Below the pieces are notes generated by a model. The model was given only the letters and a program-made list of their open reading frames with translations, was not told where the DNA came from and did no database searches. The position numbers and the translations under genes are program-made. Of a DNA stretch of 64,000 nucleotides, positions 25,140 to 34,298 are shown in pieces (positions within the stretch are counted from its first letter, which is position 1; every line of letters begins with the position of its first letter). The DNA lies in NCBI GenBank assembly GCA_963812075.1, contig CAWETN010000009.1, forward strand, positions 445,218 to 509,217, read 5' to 3'. Source of the stretch: JAMXLO01 sp963812075 (GTDB lineage: Bacteria; Pseudomonadota; Alphaproteobacteria; Acetobacterales; Acetobacteraceae).

Positions 25140-25922
25140 TCAGGCGTTGGCCGCTTCGGCCGGGACCTCGATGTCCGGCATCGCCTCCGGCGGCAGATTC
25201 TCGACCGCACCCAGATCGGCGCCCGAGGCCGCCATCTCGGCGCTGATGCCGTCCAGCACGGCGCCGGCCACCAGGTCGCAATACAGCGTGATGGCGCGGA
25301 TCGCATCGTCGTTGCCGGGCACCGGGAAGGTCACCCCGGCGGGATCGGAGTTGCTGTCCAGGATCGCGACCACCGGGATGTGCAGCTTGTTGGCCTCCTC
25401 GACCGCCAGCTTCTCCTTGTTCGTGTCGATGATGAACAGGATATCCGGCAGGCCGCCCATCTCCTTGATGCCGCCCAGCGCGCGGTCGAGCTTCTCCTTG
25501 TCTCGGGTGATGTCGAGCACCTCCTTCTTGGTGAGGCCCTCGATGTTGCCGCCGAGCATCTCCTCGATGCTGCGCAGACGCTTGATCGAGCCGGTGATGG
25601 TCTTCCAGTTGGTCAGCGTGCCGCCGAGCCAGCGGTGGTTGACGTAGTACTGCCCGCAGCGTTTGGCGGCGTCGGCGACGTATTCGGCAGCGGCGCGCTT
25701 GGTGCCGACGAACAGCACGCGCCCGCCGGCGGCGGTGACGTCGCGCACCGCGCGCAGCGCGCGGTCCAGCAGCGGTACGGTCTGCTGCAGGTCTATGATG
25801 TGCACCTGGTTGCGCACACCATAGAGGTACGGCCCCATCGCCGGGTTCCAGCGGCGGGTGTGGTGGCCGAAATGCACGCCGGCCTCGAGCAGTTGGCGCA
25901 TGGAAAAATCGGGCATCGCCAT
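25140..25922 (-). CDS. rpsB: 30S ribosomal protein S2
   Basis: Small-subunit ribosomal protein of 260 residues. Family motifs: LLEAGVHFGHHTRRWNPAM near the N-terminus, VLFVGTKRAAAEYV, NHRWLGGTLTNWKTI and the C-terminal PGNDDAIRAITLYCDLVA. The start MAMPDFSMRQ at 25922 is preceded by AGGAA at about eight bases; an ATG two codons later is possible. Upstream in-frame sequence is leader DNA. It is divergent from the ABC exporter. Confidence 0.97.
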   Translation of the reverse strand: MAMPDFSMRQLLEAGVHFGHHTRRWNPAMGPYLYGVRNQVHIIDLQQTVPLLDRALRAVRDVTAAGGRVLFVGTKRAAAEYVADAAKRCGQYYVNHRWLGGTLTNWKTITGSIKRLRSIEEMLGGNIEGLTKKEVLDITRDKEKLDRALGGIKEMGGLPDILFIIDTNKEKLAVEEANKLHIPVVAILDSNSDPAGVTFPVPGNDDAIRAITLYCDLVAGAVLDGISAEMAASGADLGAVENLPPEAMPDIEVPAEAANA

Positions 25923-26200
25923 GGGGCGGTTCCTTTCGCTTCGTCCGGTTGTGCCTCCGCGGAGCCCGTCCTGGGACCTTTCGGCCTTGCGACACCGGAC
26001 CCGCCCAGGGATCGGCCTGGTCGGGAAAGGCGCCCCGCGTGTGAATTGCCGGCTGGGCCGGCGCGGCGGGATATGGCCGGGAAGGGCGCAAATGGCAAGC
26101 CTTGCGCGCAGCACCGCGACGCCGGCGGGCCTGACGCGACGGCTGTCGCCTTGCCATTCGTTGACTGCCGCCCGCCCACGCCTTACCCATCCGGCCCCGC

Positions 26201-28108
26201 ATGGCCACCCCTGCCGCGGGCACCGATGGAGTCCGCCGAAGCGACATGCTCCGCCACGCCGAAGCCCTGTTGGACCCGACCGCCCGGACGCCGGAGGCGC
26301 CGCCGACCGAAGGACTTTGGCCGTTCTACTGGCACTTCGTCCGCCAGGAGCGGTGGCTGGCCGTGGCGCTGTTCATCTTCGGCGGCCTGATCGCGATGCT
26401 GGACGTGACCATTCCCGCCTTCATCGGCCGGGTCGTCGGCCTGGTCTCCACCCACACGCCGGAGACCCTGCTGCATGACGCCTGGCCGCAGCTGCTCGCC
26501 ATGGCCGGTGTGCTGCTGGTGGCACGCCCGATGGTGTTCCTCGGCCACGTGACGCTGGTCAACCAGATCGTGAACCCGGGCCTGTCCAACATGGTCCGCT
26601 GGCAGAACCACTGGCACGTGGTGCGGCAGAGCTGGACCTTCTTCCAGAACGATTTTGCCGGCCGCATCGCCAACCGGGTGCTGCAGACCGGCCCCTCGCT
26701 CCGCGAGAGCCTGGTGATGGCGTTCGACGCCGCCTGGTACATCGTGGTGTACGGCAGCAGCGCGCTGGTGCTGCTCGCCTCGGTGGACTGGCGCCTGACG
26801 CCGCCGATCCTGCTGTGGTTCTGCTGCTATGCCGGCATCCTCGGCTACTTCGTGCCGCGGCTGCGCGAACGCTCGCGCGTGGTGTCGGAGATGCGCTCGA
26901 CGCTGACCGGGCGCGTGGTGGACAGCTACACCAACATCCTGACGGTCAAGCTGTTCTCCCGCGCGCGCGACGAGGACGCCTTCGTGCGTGAGGCGATCGA
27001 CCTGCACACCAGCGCCTTCCGCGACCAGACGCGGATGACCACCGGCTATGTGGTGATGCTGTCGTTGATGAACGCATTGCTGATCGTCGCCACCGCCTCG
27101 CTGGCGCTCTGGCAGTGGAGCAGCGGGCGCATCCCGCTCGGCGCGGTGGCGATGGCGCTGCCGCTGGCGTGGCAGATCACCAACATGGCGGGCTGGGTGG
27201 CGCGCAGTGTCACCTCGATCTTCGAGAATATCGGCACTGTGCAGGACGGCATGCGCTCGATCGCGGTGGAGCGGCAGATGCCTGACGCGCCGGGTGCGAC
27301 CGAGCTGCAGGTGCCACAGGGCGAGATCCGCTTCGAGAACCTGCATTTCGACTATGGCCGCATGCCGTACCCCGGACGGGGCGGCGTGCTGCACGGCATC
27401 GACCTGCGCATCGCGCCGGGCGAGCGGGTCGGGCTGGTGGGGCCGTCGGGCGCCGGCAAGTCCACGCTGGTGAACCTGCTGCTGCACTTCTACGACCCCG
27501 AACAGGGGCGCATCCTGATCGACGGCCAGGACATCGCGACGGTGACGCAGGAGAGCCTGCGCACCCAGATCGCCATGGTGACGCAGGATACCTCGCTGCT
27601 GCACCGCTCGATCGCCGACAACATCCGCTACGGCCGCCCGCAGGCAACGCAGGCGATGATCGAGGATGCCGCGCGCCGCGCCGAGGCGCACGCCTTCATC
27701 GTGAACCTGGAGGACTGGCACGGACGCCGGGGCTACGACGCGCATGTCGGCGAGCGCGGCGTGAAGCTGTCGGGCGGGCAGCGGCAGCGGGTGGCGCTGG
27801 CCCGGGTGATCCTGAAGGACGCGCCGATCCTGGTGCTGGACGAGGCGACCTCGGCGCTGGATTCGGAGGTCGAGGCGGCGATCCAGAGCCAGCTCGACGG
27901 CCTGATGGACGGCCGCACGGTGATCGCCATCGCGCACCGGCTGTCGACCATCGCGCGCATGGACCGGCTGGTGGTGCTGGACCGCGGGCGCATCGTGGAG
28001 TCAGGCACGCACGCGCAGCTGCTGGCGCACAACGGGGTCTACGCGCGGCTGTGGCGCCGGCAGTCGGGCGGGTTCACGCCCGAACTGCTCGACGCCGCGG
28101 CGAAGTGA
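26201..28108 (+). CDS. ABC exporter, fused permease and ATPase
   Basis: Type-I ABC exporter half-transporter of 635 residues, probably a homodimer. Six transmembrane helices occupy about residues 45-330 (AVALFIFGGLIAMLDVTIPA is the first). The ATPase follows: Walker A GPSGAGKST, Q-loop MVTQDTSLLH, signature LSGGQRQRVALAR, Walker B ILVLDEATSALD and switch His in IAHRLSTI. Cargo is not evident; lipid, glycan or peptide export are options. The ATG at 26201 gives a normal cytoplasmic N-terminus. Transcribed divergently from rpsB. Confidence 0.93.
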   Translation: MATPAAGTDGVRRSDMLRHAEALLDPTARTPEAPPTEGLWPFYWHFVRQERWLAVALFIFGGLIAMLDVTIPAFIGRVVGLVSTHTPETLLHDAWPQLLAMAGVLLVARPMVFLGHVTLVNQIVNPGLSNMVRWQNHWHVVRQSWTFFQNDFAGRIANRVLQTGPSLRESLVMAFDAAWYIVVYGSSALVLLASVDWRLTPPILLWFCCYAGILGYFVPRLRERSRVVSEMRSTLTGRVVDSYTNILTVKLFSRARDEDAFVREAIDLHTSAFRDQTRMTTGYVVMLSLMNALLIVATASLALWQWSSGRIPLGAVAMALPLAWQITNMAGWVARSVTSIFENIGTVQDGMRSIAVERQMPDAPGATELQVPQGEIRFENLHFDYGRMPYPGRGGVLHGIDLRIAPGERVGLVGPSGAGKSTLVNLLLHFYDPEQGRILIDGQDIATVTQESLRTQIAMVTQDTSLLHRSIADNIRYGRPQATQAMIEDAARRAEAHAFIVNLEDWHGRRGYDAHVGERGVKLSGGQRQRVALARVILKDAPILVLDEATSALDSEVEAAIQSQLDGLMDGRTVIAIAHRLSTIARMDRLVVLDRGRIVESGTHAQLLAHNGVYARLWRRQSGGFTPELLDAAAK

Positions 28109-28117
28109 GAGAGGCGG

Positions 28118-28642
28118 TCAGGCGGCGGTCTTCACCTCGATCTTCTTCTGCTGTTTCGCCGCGCTCGCCGTCTTCGGCAGCGTGACGGTCAGCACACCTT
28201 TGGCGAAGTCCGCGGCGATCTTGTCGCGATCCACGCCCTCGGGCACGTAGAAGGTGCGCTGGAACGAACCGTAGGAGCGCTCGGACAGGTAGTAGTTCTT
28301 CTCCTTCTGCTCCTTCTCCGCCTGCTTCTCGCCCTTCAGCGTGAGCGTATCGCCGGAAACCACGACCTCAATCTCCTTCTCGGTCATGCCGGGCAGTTCG
28401 GCTGTCACCTTGTAGGCGGCGTCATCCTCGATGATGTCCACTGCCGGTGACGGCACGCTGAACGCACTCTCGTAGCGCATCGCCGGTTCGCCTTCGAACA
28501 TGCGGCGCAGTGACGGCATGCCCCAGCCGCCTGCGAACCGGTCGAACAGCCGGTCCATCTCGGTCCGGAAGGAGCGCCACGTGTCGGGTGTTCCCGCGGG
28601 CGCTTGTGGTGTCTGCTTCACTTCAACGGGTGAGTTTGCCAT
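28118..28642 (-). CDS. Hsp20 / small heat-shock protein
   Basis: ATP-independent holdase chaperone, 174 residues. The alpha-crystallin domain spans about residues 62-160: VDIIEDDAAYKVTAELPGM, VVVSGDTLTLKGEKQ, SERSYGSFQRTFYVPEGV and FAKGVLTVTLPK. The start MANSPVEVKQ at 28642 has GGAGAT upstream. A perfect TTGATCCAGATCAA box lies about 75 bases upstream, suggesting control by an FNR/FixK-type regulator. Genes of this kind are often low-oxygen or stress induced. Confidence 0.95.
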   Translation of the reverse strand: MANSPVEVKQTPQAPAGTPDTWRSFRTEMDRLFDRFAGGWGMPSLRRMFEGEPAMRYESAFSVPSPAVDIIEDDAAYKVTAELPGMTEKEIEVVVSGDTLTLKGEKQAEKEQKEKNYYLSERSYGSFQRTFYVPEGVDRDKIAADFAKGVLTVTLPKTASAAKQQKKIEVKTAA

Positions 28643-28717
28643 GGACGATCTCCATTCAAGAGCCAAATGGCTGCCATCTCGGCCACTCGACGCTGCGCGC
28701 ACCGGCGTACCGGCGCA

Positions 28718-28731
28718 TTGATCCAGATCAA
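28718..28731. promoter_or_regulatory. Perfect FNR/FixK-type box upstream of hsp20
   Basis: TTGATCCAGATCAA matches the TTGAT-N4-ATCAA consensus of FNR/FixK/Anr regulators exactly. It lies 75 bases before the hsp20 start and overlaps the last codons of the host-attachment gene. Confidence 0.65.
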
Positions 28732-29199
28732 ACTTTCGGTCGGCGCGCAGGACTCACCCATTCGCGCACATGCGGCCACAGCTCGTGATCCGGCGTCTTC
28801 ACCAGATCCTTCTCGAGCGTGCCCACCAGTTTCGCGCGCGCCACCGCATCCAGTGCGTCCTGCAGCTCCTGGAGTGCGCGTGGCGGCGCCACGAGCAGCA
28901 GTTCGTCGAACTCGTCGCGTGCCGCCGCAGCGTTGATCTGCTCGCCTACCAGCCGGGCGAATTTCTCCTTTTCCATCGCATGCAGGTCGTGCCGCTGTCC
29001 AACCGCGTGATGGGCGCTGGTGCCGCTCTCGAACGCGCGACCTGGTCGGTCGGCGCCAATGTCGCGCGAGCGAAGGTGGGCGGATGCCGAAGTCAAGCGA
29101 ACCGACCGTTCGCAGCGTGTTGTCGGTGTCCGGCTCGACAAAACGCGCATGCTCACCGTCCGCAACGGCGATGCGCAGGGTCAGGGGTCTTGCCATCAT
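28728..29199 (-). CDS. Host-attachment family protein, one frameshift
   Basis: Family named after an Agrobacterium attachment protein; its biochemical role is unclear, with similarity to release-factor-like folds. The N-terminus from 29199 is MMARPLTLRIAVADGEHARF. Removing one T near 29087 joins it to SASAHLRSRDIGADRPGR and the rest: HAMEKEKFARLVGEQINAAA, DELLLVAPPRALQELQ and DLVKTPDHELWPHVREWV. The repaired length is about 156 residues, normal for the family. The start has AGGAGG upstream. A near-perfect FNR/FixK box lies about 50 bases upstream, shared in kind with hsp20, suggesting one low-oxygen or stress regulon. Confidence 0.85.
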
Positions 29200-29249
29200 G
29201 GTTGCCTCCTATCCGGAGGTCACCATGCGCCGCTTCCGTTGGGCGCGCG

Positions 29250-29263
29250 TTGATCTGGATCAG
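29250..29263. promoter_or_regulatory. FNR/FixK-type box upstream of the host-attachment gene
   Basis: TTGATCTGGATCAG matches TTGAT-N4-ATCAA in 9 of 10 defined positions. It lies 51 bases before the ATG, a usual distance for activation. Confidence 0.6.
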
Positions 29264-29290
29264 CGATGCGCGATCGGCTGCTTCGTCGGA

Positions 29291-30073
29291 TCAGGTTGCG
29301 CCGGTCAGTTGCTGGCGTACCATCTCGGCGATATGGCGCAGATCCTCGGGCGGCAGCTTGCCGACGACTGTGTAGCCGACACCCTTGTCGATCCACGCGA
29401 AGCCATCGACCTGGGAGGTGCCGACCTGCTGGATCGGCATGCTCGCCGCCGCGCTCAGCGGCAGCACGAAGACCGTGATCCGCACCCCCTTCGGGTCGTC
29501 GTACATGAACAGGCCGGCGGGCCCATCCGGCGTCGCGGCGAGCCGCCCGCCCATGTAGCTGTAGCCGCTCGCTGACAGGTCGGGAGGCGCCACCGGACGC
29601 TTCAACCGGTTCGACACCCAGCGGGCGAGGTCGTCACGCTGCTGTGCGCCAAGCTCCGTCGGGCGGCGGAGATCGGCGGTATAGACGACGTGGTTGGCCA
29701 TCGCCTGCTGCGCCATCAGCGTGAGCGCGGCCGGCTCGGCCGGCTGGCCGCCATGCACGAACCACCCGCCGGCCCCGCCCAGCCCGAACGCCAGCAGGAC
29801 CGCCGCCGCCGCCCGCCAGGGCGTACGCCGTTCATCCAGGCGCTGCTCGATCAGCCGCTCGAGGTTCAGGCGCGCGGGGATCGGCTCGGCGGCCACCGGC
29901 GCGAACACGGCGCGCAATGCCTCGCGCTGCTCGCGCCATGCGTTCACCCGCTTCGCCACATCCGGCTGCGATTCCAGGTAGCGGAGCACGCCCGGCTCGC
30001 GCTCGGGCGGAAGCTCACCGTCGATCCAGGCGTGCAGCTCTTCCTCGGCGATGGGAGTGGCCATATCGCTCAC
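29291..30073 (-). CDS. Membrane-bound anti-sigma factor
   Basis: Probably holds the adjacent ECF sigma factor inactive. The 260-residue protein starts with a zinc-less anti-sigma-like N-terminus (EEELHAWIDGELPPERE, then YLESQPDVAKRVNAWREQRE). A single transmembrane helix follows near residues 88-108 (AAAVLLAFGLGGAGGWFVHG), then a periplasmic domain (LSASGYSYMGGRLAATPDG). The ATG at 30073 overlaps the sigma-factor stop by four bases, so the two are translated together, as usual for sigma/anti-sigma pairs. Confidence 0.9.
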   Translation of the reverse strand: MSDMATPIAEEELHAWIDGELPPEREPGVLRYLESQPDVAKRVNAWREQREALRAVFAPVAAEPIPARLNLERLIEQRLDERRTPWRAAAAVLLAFGLGGAGGWFVHGGQPAEPAALTLMAQQAMANHVVYTADLRRPTELGAQQRDDLARWVSNRLKRPVAPPDLSASGYSYMGGRLAATPDGPAGLFMYDDPKGVRITVFVLPLSAAASMPIQQVGTSQVDGFAWIDKGVGYTVVGKLPPEDLRHIAEMVRQQLTGAT

Positions 30074-30588
30074 TTGACCCTCCGCAACGCCGGGCGAACC
30101 TCGTCCTCGGTCAGTTGGCGCAGCCGCTCACGGCCACGGGCCAATCTCGACATCACCGTGCCGACGGGGATTCCCAGCACGCTGGCCGCGTCAGCGTAGG
30201 ACATGTCCTCGACCGAGACCAACAGAATGACGCTGCGTTGCTCGACCGGCAGCGCATTCAGCCCGCGCAGCAGGTCGCGCCATTGCAGGTGACTCTCCTG
30301 GTCCGGCCGTATGCTCATAGCTGCTTCGTGCGTCTCCTCGATAGGTTCGCCGGCGGGCCGTGCCTTGGCCCGCCGCAATTGGCTGATGAACAGGTTATGC
30401 ATGATCGCGAACAGCCAGGCCCTTACATCGGCGTCGTCACGTTTCGTGTGCAACTTGTCCAGCGCACGGACCAGACAGTCGTGCACCAGATCGTCTGCAT
30501 CATCGCGGTTGCGGAGCAACGCGGCAGCGTAACGCCGCAACGCCGGTATGCAGCCCTCGATCCGGGTGAGAACGCCTGGGGCGGTCAC
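30070..30588 (-). CDS. ECF-type RNA polymerase sigma factor
   Basis: Group IV sigma-70 factor of 172 residues. Region 2 is visible as RRYAAALLRNRDDADDLVHD and VRAWLFAIMHNLFISQLRR; region 4 as LNALPVEQRSVILLVSVEDM and YADAASVLGIPVGTVMSRLA. It is likely controlled by the overlapping anti-sigma factor. A GGAAT-N16-CGTCT element upstream suggests it drives its own promoter. Target genes cannot be read from this window. Confidence 0.95.
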   Translation of the reverse strand: MTAPGVLTRIEGCIPALRRYAAALLRNRDDADDLVHDCLVRALDKLHTKRDDADVRAWLFAIMHNLFISQLRRAKARPAGEPIEETHEAAMSIRPDQESHLQWRDLLRGLNALPVEQRSVILLVSVEDMSYADAASVLGIPVGTVMSRLARGRERLRQLTEDEVRPALRRVK

Positions 30589-30664
30589 GGCACTGCCGTA
30601 TCCGCCCGCCGCCCGGGACGAAGGACCCTGCCCATTAGTCGCGTCTGCTCCACCCCCGTCCTAG

Positions 30665-30691
30665 CAGACGCGGGCCGCGACACTTTATTCC
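30665..30691 (-). promoter_or_regulatory. ECF-type promoter of the sigma/anti-sigma operon
   Basis: On the minus strand GGAATAAA is followed after 13 bases by CGTCTG, a GGAAT-N16-CGTCT arrangement with spacing and sequence typical of ECF -35/-10 elements. It lies 77 bases upstream of the sigma gene. Confidence 0.55.
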
Positions 30692-30759
30692 GCGCTCGGA
30701 GCCCGCTGGACGTCGGGCATCGGACGGCGGAAGCTGGGCCGATTGGAGGAGGGACAGCC

Positions 30760-31917
30760 ATGAAGATCACGAAGGTTGAACCACTGTTGCTGGATCGTTT
30801 CCTCTATGTGCGCATCAGCACCGACGCAGGCATCGTCGGGATAGGCGAGTCGGGCACCTGGGGCCAGCTCGAGGCCTCCGCCGCCTCCATCATCAAATAC
30901 GGGGATTACCTGCTCGGCAAGGACCCGTTTCCGATCGAGCACCACTGGAACGTCATGCTGCGCGCGAATCACTTCACCGGTGGCGCGATCACCGGAGCGG
31001 TTTCGGCCATTGACATCGCACTATGGGACATCAAGGGCAAGGCGTTCGGCGTACCGGTCTACGAGCTGCTCGGCGGACGGATGCGGCACAAGGCTCGGCT
31101 CTACGGCCACGTGAAGGGGCGCACCATCGAGACGCTGGTGGAGGAGGCGGTTCGGCTGAAGGAAGCCGGCTTCACCGCGCTCGGGCATCTGAACCCGCTG
31201 CTCGACGAAAGTGAGGACGAACCGTTCTACAAGCCGCACGCCGCCCGCATCGAGGAGGCGATCGACAATGTCCGCCGGCTGCGCGAGGCGGTCGGGCCGA
31301 AGGTGGACCTGTGTATCGAGATCCACCGCCGTCTGACCCCGCCCGAGGCGATCGCGCTGGGACGCGGCATCGAGAAGTACACGCCGATGTTCTTCGAGGA
31401 CCCGCTGCGGCCGAACAGCTTCGATGCGATGGCGGAGGTCGCGCGGCACATCGACATCCCGATCGCCACCGGCGAACGGTTCCACAGCATCTACCAGTTC
31501 CAGACGCTGCTGACACGCAACGCAGTGCAGTACCTTCGGCCGGACGTGTGCCTGGTGGGCGGAATCACCGGTGCCAAGAAGGTGGCCGCGATCGCCGAGG
31601 CGCACGACGCCTGGGTGGTGCCGCACAACCCCCTCTCGCCGGTCAGCACCGCGGCGTGCCTGCAGATCGCCGCCTGCATCCCGAACTTCGCCATCCAGGA
31701 GTATCCGTCGCGGACGCCGGAACTGGACGGCGGCAAGGAGCTGCTGGGCAACGACCTTGCGCACGGTCTGGAGGAGCAGGTGAACGGCTTCATCGCGATC
31801 CCCAACGGACCGGGGATCGGGGTGGAATTGGTGGAGGACGTGGAGAAGCGGTTTCCCTACCGGCCACGGCCGATCAAGATGCGCCCCCACGTGGACGGGT
31901 CGGTGGTGGACATGTAG
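30760..31917 (+). CDS. Enolase-superfamily (mandelate racemase/muconate lactonizing) dehydratase
   Basis: Probable sugar-acid dehydratase; the closest functional groups appear to be galactonate- and mannonate-type enzymes. Of 385 residues, the N-terminal capping domain covers about 1-120 and the barrel the rest. Barrel ligands are in DLCIEIHRR, MFFEDPLRPNSFD and IATGERFHS; the general base His is in VVPHNPLSPVS. The ATG at 30760 has a strong GGAGGAGGG ribosome binding site. First gene of a region rich in catabolic enzymes, divergent from the sigma factor. The exact substrate is not assigned. Confidence 0.88.
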   Translation: MKITKVEPLLLDRFLYVRISTDAGIVGIGESGTWGQLEASAASIIKYGDYLLGKDPFPIEHHWNVMLRANHFTGGAITGAVSAIDIALWDIKGKAFGVPVYELLGGRMRHKARLYGHVKGRTIETLVEEAVRLKEAGFTALGHLNPLLDESEDEPFYKPHAARIEEAIDNVRRLREAVGPKVDLCIEIHRRLTPPEAIALGRGIEKYTPMFFEDPLRPNSFDAMAEVARHIDIPIATGERFHSIYQFQTLLTRNAVQYLRPDVCLVGGITGAKKVAAIAEAHDAWVVPHNPLSPVSTAACLQIAACIPNFAIQEYPSRTPELDGGKELLGNDLAHGLEEQVNGFIAIPNGPGIGVELVEDVEKRFPYRPRPIKMRPHVDGSVVDM

Positions 31918-31932
31918 CCCACGCCTTTTCGC

Positions 31933-32901
31933 CTACGCGGCACGCTCCACCGCAACGAAGCGCGCGAGACGCACCGCCGTGTGGCCTCGGCTCGGACGCA
32001 GGCTGGGCATGATCAGCAGGCAGTCGTCGTGCGGCGTACGGATCTCCGTGTCGCCGTCGAGCGCGATCAGCGTGTTGCGCCGGGCGATGACCTCGCAGCC
32101 CCGGTAGGGCTGCAGGAAGACGAAATTGCTGCTGGCCGCCGTCACCGCCATGGTGACCTCGGCGAAGCGCGCCGGTCGGCCTTTCGTTGCCGGCGGCGGC
32201 GGAGCGGCGATCGCGTGATACCGCAGCAGCCCGTCGACGCTGGCGAACATCGTATCGACCGTGGCCTGCTGCCAGTGCTGGCCGGCCTCCACCAGGCTGG
32301 CGGCGCAGGACGTTGCCGGATCGGCGAAGCGCGCGTAGTCGATCAGCCGCCGCCCGCCCGCATGGCCCTGATCCGCCACAACGAGCGGCGGCGCCCCGAT
32401 GGCAAGGGCCAGCCGCCTGCCCTTCGGCGACGCACCGCACAGGATCAGCGGATCGGACGGCCACAGCATGGAGTGCAGGTCGAGCAGCACGTCCACCGTG
32501 TCGATCAGCGGCCGGATCTCGCGCGCCCGATCGAGCTCGGCCGAGTGCCGCGTGCCGTCCAGCACGGCGGTGTCCCAGACCCGGTTGATGTCCTCGTCCA
32601 CGAAGCGCGAAACCGTGGGCTGGCGCGGATCGAAGCGTTCGAAGGCGGCGATATTGACGAAGCCGAAGGTCAGCCGCCCGCGCGTCGGCGTGAGCCTGGC
32701 GTCGAGCAGCCGGTCGAGCACGATCGCCCCGGCGATCTCGTTGCCGTGCACGATGGCCAGCAGGGCGACATGCGGACCGGGCACGCCCGATTCACGCGTG
32801 ATGAATCCGCGGATGCCGGTGTTGCCGGGCAGCCAACGACGGATGTCGGGGGCAACGATCCCCACCTCGAAGGTCGGCAGTGGCGGCTGGGGGACGGGCA
32901 T
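31933..32901 (-). CDS. Succinylglutamate desuccinylase/aspartoacylase-family zinc hydrolase
   Basis: M14-like amidohydrolase that removes an acyl group from an amino acid or similar amide. The 322-residue protein has zinc ligands in LLAIVHGNEIAGAI (His and Glu) and DVLLDLHSMLWPSD (second His). The first half has the deacylase core; the C-terminus is a beta domain. The next gene upstream is an ArgE/DapE-type deacylase starting 12 bases away on the same strand, so the two hydrolases probably form an operon acting on related N-acyl compounds. Confidence 0.87.
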   Translation of the reverse strand: MPVPQPPLPTFEVGIVAPDIRRWLPGNTGIRGFITRESGVPGPHVALLAIVHGNEIAGAIVLDRLLDARLTPTRGRLTFGFVNIAAFERFDPRQPTVSRFVDEDINRVWDTAVLDGTRHSAELDRAREIRPLIDTVDVLLDLHSMLWPSDPLILCGASPKGRRLALAIGAPPLVVADQGHAGGRRLIDYARFADPATSCAASLVEAGQHWQQATVDTMFASVDGLLRYHAIAAPPPPATKGRPARFAEVTMAVTAASSNFVFLQPYRGCEVIARRNTLIALDGDTEIRTPHDDCLLIMPSLRPSRGHTAVRLARFVAVERAA

Positions 32902-32913
32902 CGCGGGTGCGGG

Positions 32914-34089
32914 TCAGACCAGCACGCGATCGACCAGGCGGCGGATGAAGGCGTCGCAGGCGTCGAGCTGGTCCTGCGCGATCCACTCGTCGGGCTGATG
33001 TGCCTGCGCGATATGCCCAGGTCCGCAGATGATCGTGGCAATGCCGGCACCCTGGTAGTAGCCGCCCTCGGTGCCGTAGCTCACCTTGCCCGTGCTGTTC
33101 GACCCGGTGAGTTGCTTGACGATGGCGGTCAGCTCGTGGTCGGGGTCGAGCGACAGGCCCGGCATGGTGGTCAGAATCTCGAAGTCGAACCCTGTCTTCG
33201 GGTCCACCTTGTGCATGTCGGGCTCGATGCCTTCCGCCACGGCCTGTCGCAGGCGCTCGACGTGGCGCATCCCGTCGTCGCCCGGGATGGTGCGCCATTC
33301 CATGACGAACTCGCAGCGCTCGGGGATGATGTTGAGGATCGTCCCGCCCTGGACGGTACCGACATGGATCGTGGTGTGCCGCGGATCGAAGCCGTCCTCG
33401 AACGGGCCCTCGGTCGCCAGCCGTCGTGCCTCCGCTGCGATATGGGCGAGCGCCTCGCCGGCGGCATGGATGGCGTTGACCCCCTTGCCGGGTTCACTCG
33501 AGTGCCCGGTGCGTCCGCGCACGCGCACGCGCAGGTTCAGCTTGCCCTTGTGCGCCAGGATGGGCTGCATGCCCGATGGCTCGCCAACGACGCACAGCGC
33601 CGGTTTCAGGCCGGACTCGTCTAGGTCCTGCAGCAGACGCTGCGCACCGAAGCAGCCGACCTCCTCGTCGTAGCTGATGAACAGGTGCAGCGGGCGGGCG
33701 AGGTTGCGGGCCTTGATCTCCGGCACCGCGGCGAGGCAGGCGGAGACGAAGCCCTTCATATCGGCTGCGCCGCGCGCATACAGCCGGCCGTCCGCCCGGC
33801 GCAGGCTGAACGGATCGGCGCTCCAGGCCTGGCCGTCCACCGGCACGGTATCGACATGGCCGGACAGCGCGATGCCGCCCGGGGCCTGCGGCCCCACGAC
33901 GGCGTGGATATTTGCCTTCTTGCCGTCCGCATCGGTGCTGATCCGATACGGAACGGCGTGCGCGTCCAGGTATTCACGCACGTAGGCGATCAGCGGCAGG
34001 TTCGAATTGCGGCTGGTCGTGTCGAACGACACAAGCCTGGCGAGCATCTCGGCGGTATTTGGGTGTGACGAGGCGGTGGAATGATCCAT
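32914..34089 (-). CDS. argE: M20 metallopeptidase, acetylornithine deacetylase-like
   Basis: Di-zinc deacylase of 391 residues of the ArgE/DapE/CPG2 type. Metal and catalytic segments: LSGHVDTVPVDGQAW, ARGAADMKGFVSA, LFISYDEEVGCFGAQ (general-base Glu) and CVVGEPSGM. The dimerisation domain lies between (VRGRTGHSSEPGKGVNA). The ATG at 34089 is the one preceding the conserved start; an upstream in-frame extension is Arg-rich and unlikely. Since it pairs with an aspartoacylase-type gene rather than arginine genes, a catabolic role is possible; the symbol reflects best family resemblance only. Confidence 0.85.
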   Translation of the reverse strand: MDHSTASSHPNTAEMLARLVSFDTTSRNSNLPLIAYVREYLDAHAVPYRISTDADGKKANIHAVVGPQAPGGIALSGHVDTVPVDGQAWSADPFSLRRADGRLYARGAADMKGFVSACLAAVPEIKARNLARPLHLFISYDEEVGCFGAQRLLQDLDESGLKPALCVVGEPSGMQPILAHKGKLNLRVRVRGRTGHSSEPGKGVNAIHAAGEALAHIAAEARRLATEGPFEDGFDPRHTTIHVGTVQGGTILNIIPERCEFVMEWRTIPGDDGMRHVERLRQAVAEGIEPDMHKVDPKTGFDFEILTTMPGLSLDPDHELTAIVKQLTGSNSTGKVSYGTEGGYYQGAGIATIICGPGHIAQAHQPDEWIAQDQLDACDAFIRRLVDRVLV

Positions 34090-34298
34090 GCCCCAACAGC
34101 TTATACGGCTCGGCGCAGACGGGAAACCGGCAAGCGTCGCCGTGCGCCCCGGATCGGCCCGACCGCGTTGCCGCCCGACTGCCTCTTCCATCCGCGCCGC
34201 CCGCATGCGATGCCGCGCTGTCACAAGCAGGTGCCGGTGCCAGGCGCGTTCGCGCCCGCCGCCGCGCGTGTCGCCTGAACGCCAGCGCGAGGTCCGCC

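Noticed and set aside
26183..27937. Minus-strand open frame of 584 codons opposite the ABC exporter
   Set aside because: His/Gln/Arg-rich antisense translation of an obvious ABC transporter.
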